In this document: positions 18,071 to 20,821 of the stretch, piece after piece | How the letters are laid out: each line of letters begins with the position of its first letter | How positions within the stretch are numbered: the stretch's first letter is position 1 | NCBI GenBank assembly: GCA_003427395.1 | Contig: BFEA01000874.1 | Location: forward strand, 319,735-340,555 | Source: Chara braunii | Taxonomy: Eukaryota > Streptophyta > Charophyceae > Charales > Characeae | Direction of reading: 5' to 3' | DNA: 20,821 nucleotides | Notes under the pieces: generated by a model | Seen by the model: the letters and a program-made list of their open reading frames with translations, nothing else | Databases searched by the model: none | What the model was told of the DNA's origin: nothing | Position numbers and translations under genes: made by a program

Positions 18071-19150
18071 CTGAAGTAAAAAGGAAGCCGAATGTGATTA
18101 AGTTAAAACTAAGTATCACTAAAACATTTGTCTTCCTTCTGGCCCGTGCTTCTTATGGCACGACTAACCTCGTCAGGAGTATCTAAATGTACTCCGTTCA
18201 GCTAGTGAAACATGAGTCGGGTTGCTTGTGGCGCCAACTCTCCATACGTTAGTGGTACCTAGGGTGACCACTTAAACAGGATTGCTAAGGCAGTTTTCCT
18301 TTTTCGCAAGGCGTCAAGAAAATAATTTTATTCCGTATGGATGCCTTTTCCATTACCCTAAGAGGTGGTCTGGGATACTCNTCCTCCTCGCCCGAGTACA
18401 AAACTCGGATCTCATAAGTCGGGCCGTCTCCACCGAATCGNCATAGTACCCCCCCGCAAGGCGGTCCACTCTGAGTCGATAACANGGACGGCCCCTAAGG
18501 CAACGNANCCCCGCCCNAGAGGCCTCCTAGAAAAATGGAAAGACACCTACACGGGAGACAAGTAGAATCTTGCCGCCTAGCGCCAAAATAAACTTAGACG
18601 AAGAAAGAGGAATCGTAGAAAGATAGCATCATTCAGACTGACAGGCATAGATGGAAGAGGGTTATTCGGGAAAGAATGGGTAATCTCAGGAATAAGTCTA
18701 AACCAAGTTGAATTTCTCTTTCTTATGCTCGCTTCGTTTCTCGTCGTCTTCTTTTTCTTTTATTTATAAATAGAACATAAGCACAAAGATGAAAAGTCAA
18801 CCATTTTTTCACNGTCATCACCCTTATCCATTTCAGTCNATTTGCCGTACCTGCAGTCAAAACCCAACGACACACAGACCACCATGCAATCCTTTTCTAT
18901 TGTCAAACTCTCTGTCATACACGCAAACGCAAACATTCTCTTTCCCTTTTCAATGAATTTTCAGTAAAACAGGTCAAAGCAAGTGTGGGTTCACTCAGGT
19001 GTGAAGGGAACAGAGTCAATTTAACTAACTGACCTTGAGTAAAATTGAAGAAACAGCCCACTCAGGAAGACCGTGTAAATCACACTCCAGAGAAGACGAT
19101 CGTCACAATGAGTCGCCCGCAAAACAATCCACACCATTCCTTAAAACGAC
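18071..19150. repeat. Hairpin-bearing intergenic DNA
   Basis: CGTGC / GCACG (18145-18162), GGAGTA / TACTCC (18176-18195), AGTGG / CCACT (18251-18272), CCGAGT acaaa ACTCGG (18392-18408) and a longer-range GGGCCGTC / GACGGCCC (18421-18428 with 18487-18494) follow one another 5' of the unknown protein. From 18560 to 19150 I see only AT-rich, T-rich and unassigned DNA. Confidence 0.55.
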
Positions 19151-19159
19151 CACTTGTCG

Positions 19160-19780
19160 CGACACCCTGCGTTGCCGCCGTAAAATTTTCGCAGCGCTCC
19201 CGCACCACGGCTGGTTAAACCGGAGTCACCGTCGAAAGATTCCGACAGCGCTACCGCACCACTGCCGAAANCCCGGAACCACCGCCGTAGAAAACCCNGT
19301 GGCGCTTCCGTACTACTACTGAAAAACCAGGCCTACCACCGCAAAAAAACCGGCAGCGCTTCCGTACCACCACTGAAAAACCAGGCTTGCCGCCGCAAAA
19401 AACCGGCAGCGCTTCCGCACCACCACAGAAAAAAACAGGCTTGCCACAACAAAATTTCAGCACCGCTTTCGTACCACCACTGAAAAACCACGCCTGCCGC
19501 TGCAAAAAACCGGCAGCGCTTCCGCACCACCACTGAAAAAAACAGGCCTGCCGCAGCAAAATTTTGGCAGTACTCTTGTACTACCGTAGTAAAAACCTGT
19601 GCCACCGCAACAAAATTTCGGCAGCACTCTCGTACTACTGTAGTAAAAGCCTGTGCCGCCGCAGCAAAATTTCGGCAGCACTCTCGTACTACTGTAGTAA
19701 AAGCCTGTGCCGCCGCAGCAAAATTTCGGCAGCACTCTCGTACTACCGTAGTAAAAGCCTGTGCCGCCTTCAGTAATACC
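19160..19780. repeat. 54-bp satellite array
   Basis: About eleven head-to-tail units. The right-hand units (about 19560-19775) are exactly 54 bases and nearly identical: TACTACTGTAGTA, AAAGCCTGTGCCGCCGCAGC, AAAATTTCGGCAG. Units to the left diverge (GCTTCCGCACCACCACTGAA, AAACCGGCAG), and some are 53 bases. Because 54 is divisible by three, both strands stay open. Minus reads an 18-residue repeat (GTGFYYSSTRVLPKFCCG); plus reads YYCSKSLCRRSKISAALS. The middle of each right-hand unit is a palindrome around TACTAC/GTAGTA. I regard it as satellite DNA, not a gene. Confidence 0.85.
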
Positions 19781-19789
19781 GCTGTGCCA

Positions 19790-20821
19790 CTGGGCCTGTC
19801 CCGTGGGACCAGCACCAGCCAAAGGGGAGGGGAGCAGAGTGCTCCCTGCCTTGGCTNTGGCTGCCCAGTCCTCCTCCTGGTGCTCCTCTGNAGTCCTCCA
19901 GCTCTTCCTCACGTTGCCTCAGGCAGCAGCTCCAGCAGCCAGCACTCAAGTGTGCTCGTCACACATTGGCAACACGAATGCTTTGTGTGGNAGCTGGGAG
20001 GCAGATGCCTTTTTTATATTGGCTGAGAGGAGTTGGACGTGACTCCAGCCTCCAGGCAAAAACGCGGGCTCACAGANAGCCCTTGATCTGGCCTAGATCC
20101 AGGGCTGACTGTGGCCGCACCACAGCCACAGCCTTAGTGTGGGGCAGTTTCTTTAACTGCCCTATTTTATTTTTATTTTTATTTTTCCCAGCTATCTCGG
20201 AATNTAGCGAGATAGCTGGTCTCCTGCCATTTCCAAAAGTGTTTTTCTTTTATTTTTCTGATAAGGGGTTGGAAAGTTACAGCCCCTTACAGTTTGATGT
20301 ATCTGGACCNTTTTTCCAGGGCAGATACATCGGGGAAAAGGCTGCATCTAGCCTTTTCCTTAGTGGCCTTTGATTTTCCAGGCTCCCTGCAAAAACGGGA
20401 GCCTGACAGTTACCTCTGGCAGCTTNCGCCAGAGGTAGCACCACGTGAGGACAAGTGTCCTCACATGCATAAAGAAAGAGAATAAATTAAAAANGAACTA
20501 CTAATTTTCATTGTTNCTGGCTCTTACCTCAGCCAGGTGCATGNAGTTGCATGCAACAGCCTTCCACCTTTTGCTCTGCCATCCCCTGAAAACGAGGAGG
20601 GCAGTTGTCAGTTTGGGAGGAGTAGGACCTCCTCCTCCCAACTCTCACGTCCCTCCTCCCTCTCTCTCCCTTAGTCCCATCTCCTCGCNCGTATGNTGTG
20701 GGCCGTGAGATCTGAAATCTCACGGCCACAACAATATTTCCNAAATCAAAANTGAGAGCTTTTGTGCTCCCACACAGTCTGAGAATACTGTACTTCACGA
20801 GGTAGTTGCCTCGTTTGCTTT
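19790..20821. repeat. Dense series of distinct short hairpins
   Basis: More than twenty successive inverted repeats with short loops, all of different sequence. Examples: GGAGCA gag TGCTCC (19831-19845); GGGCT / AGCCC (20066-20082); CCCTTGATCT / AGATCCAGGG (20080-20104, one mismatch); CTGTGG / CCACAG (20109-20125); GGGCAGTT / AACTGCCC (20142-20162); CCAGCTATCTCG / CGAGATAGCTGG (20188-20219); GATGTATCTG / CAGATACATC (20296-20331); GGAAAAGGCT / AGCCTTTTCC (20334-20359); CAGGCTCCC / GGGAGCCTG (20379-20405); TACCTCTGGC / GCCAGAGGTA (20411-20437); GTGAGGAC / GTCCTCAC (20445-20464); CTGGCT / AGCCAG (20517-20536); GTTGCATGCAAC (20546-20557); TTGGGAGGAG / CTCCTCCCAA (20613-20641); GGCCGTGAGAT / ATCTCACGGCC (20701-20727); ACGAGG / CCTCGT (20797-20814). 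The series runs off the window end. Confidence 0.88.

Noticed and set aside
18215-18250. TGGCGCCA as a retroviral-type primer-binding site
   Set aside because: It does not match the usual plant initiator-Met tRNA site, and no LTR pair or polypurine tract was found around it.
19160-19780. CRISPR array
   Set aside because: Units are contiguous, with no unique spacers between conserved repeats, and the context is eukaryotic.
19790-20821. Bacterial intrinsic terminators or tRNA-like genes
   Set aside because: Hairpins are not followed by consistent T runs, no tRNA cloverleaf or B-box was seen, and the rest of the window is eukaryotic.

Overview
This is eukaryotic nuclear DNA, most likely from the green lineage. 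The main evidence is a long intron-free reading frame on the minus strand (3284-6502). Its conserved ends resemble the plant chloroplast protein family of Arabidopsis At3g49140. Gene-poor, microsatellite-rich DNA and a decayed plant-type LINE fit a large repeat-rich genome; a charophyte alga such as Chara is plausible but not proven. I see no bacterial operon structure, no rRNA, no tRNA and no CRISPR.

Layout. (1) 1-2750: simple repeats (GACA runs, polypurine) and four diverged copies of one dispersed repeat. Between copies 2 and 3 lies a minus-strand exon-like frame coding for a tandem Cys/His-rich RING-like module, disturbed by a 58-bp tandem duplication. (2) 2750-3283: G-rich simple repeat and unassigned DNA. 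(3) 3284-6502 (minus): the At3g49140-like protein. Its family domains are split by an acidic, Ser-, Gly- and Asn-rich insert of several hundred residues. (4) 6503-9500: presumed 5' flank of that gene, palindromes, a three-armed hairpin near 7.4 kb, a poly(A) run, and DNA I cannot assign. (5) 9515-15682 (plus): a dead L1-type LINE. It has an ORF1 with a CCHC zinc knuckle and an ORF2 with endonuclease, reverse transcriptase and C-terminal parts, broken by stops, frameshifts, a 34-bp duplication and an AT-rich fold-back insertion. (6) 15690-20821: a region of different character. Ambiguous bases (N) first appear at 15928 and continue to the end, about 55 in all. It holds an unrecognised minus-strand protein in two overlapping frames (16983-18070), a 54-bp satellite (about 19160-19780), and from about 19.8 kb to the end an almost continuous series of distinct, mostly perfect short hairpins.

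Only the At3g49140-like gene looks intact. The LINE is non-functional as read. The hairpin series at 19.8-20.8 kb, with related hairpins around the unknown protein, is the strongest structure not explained by any named feature class.
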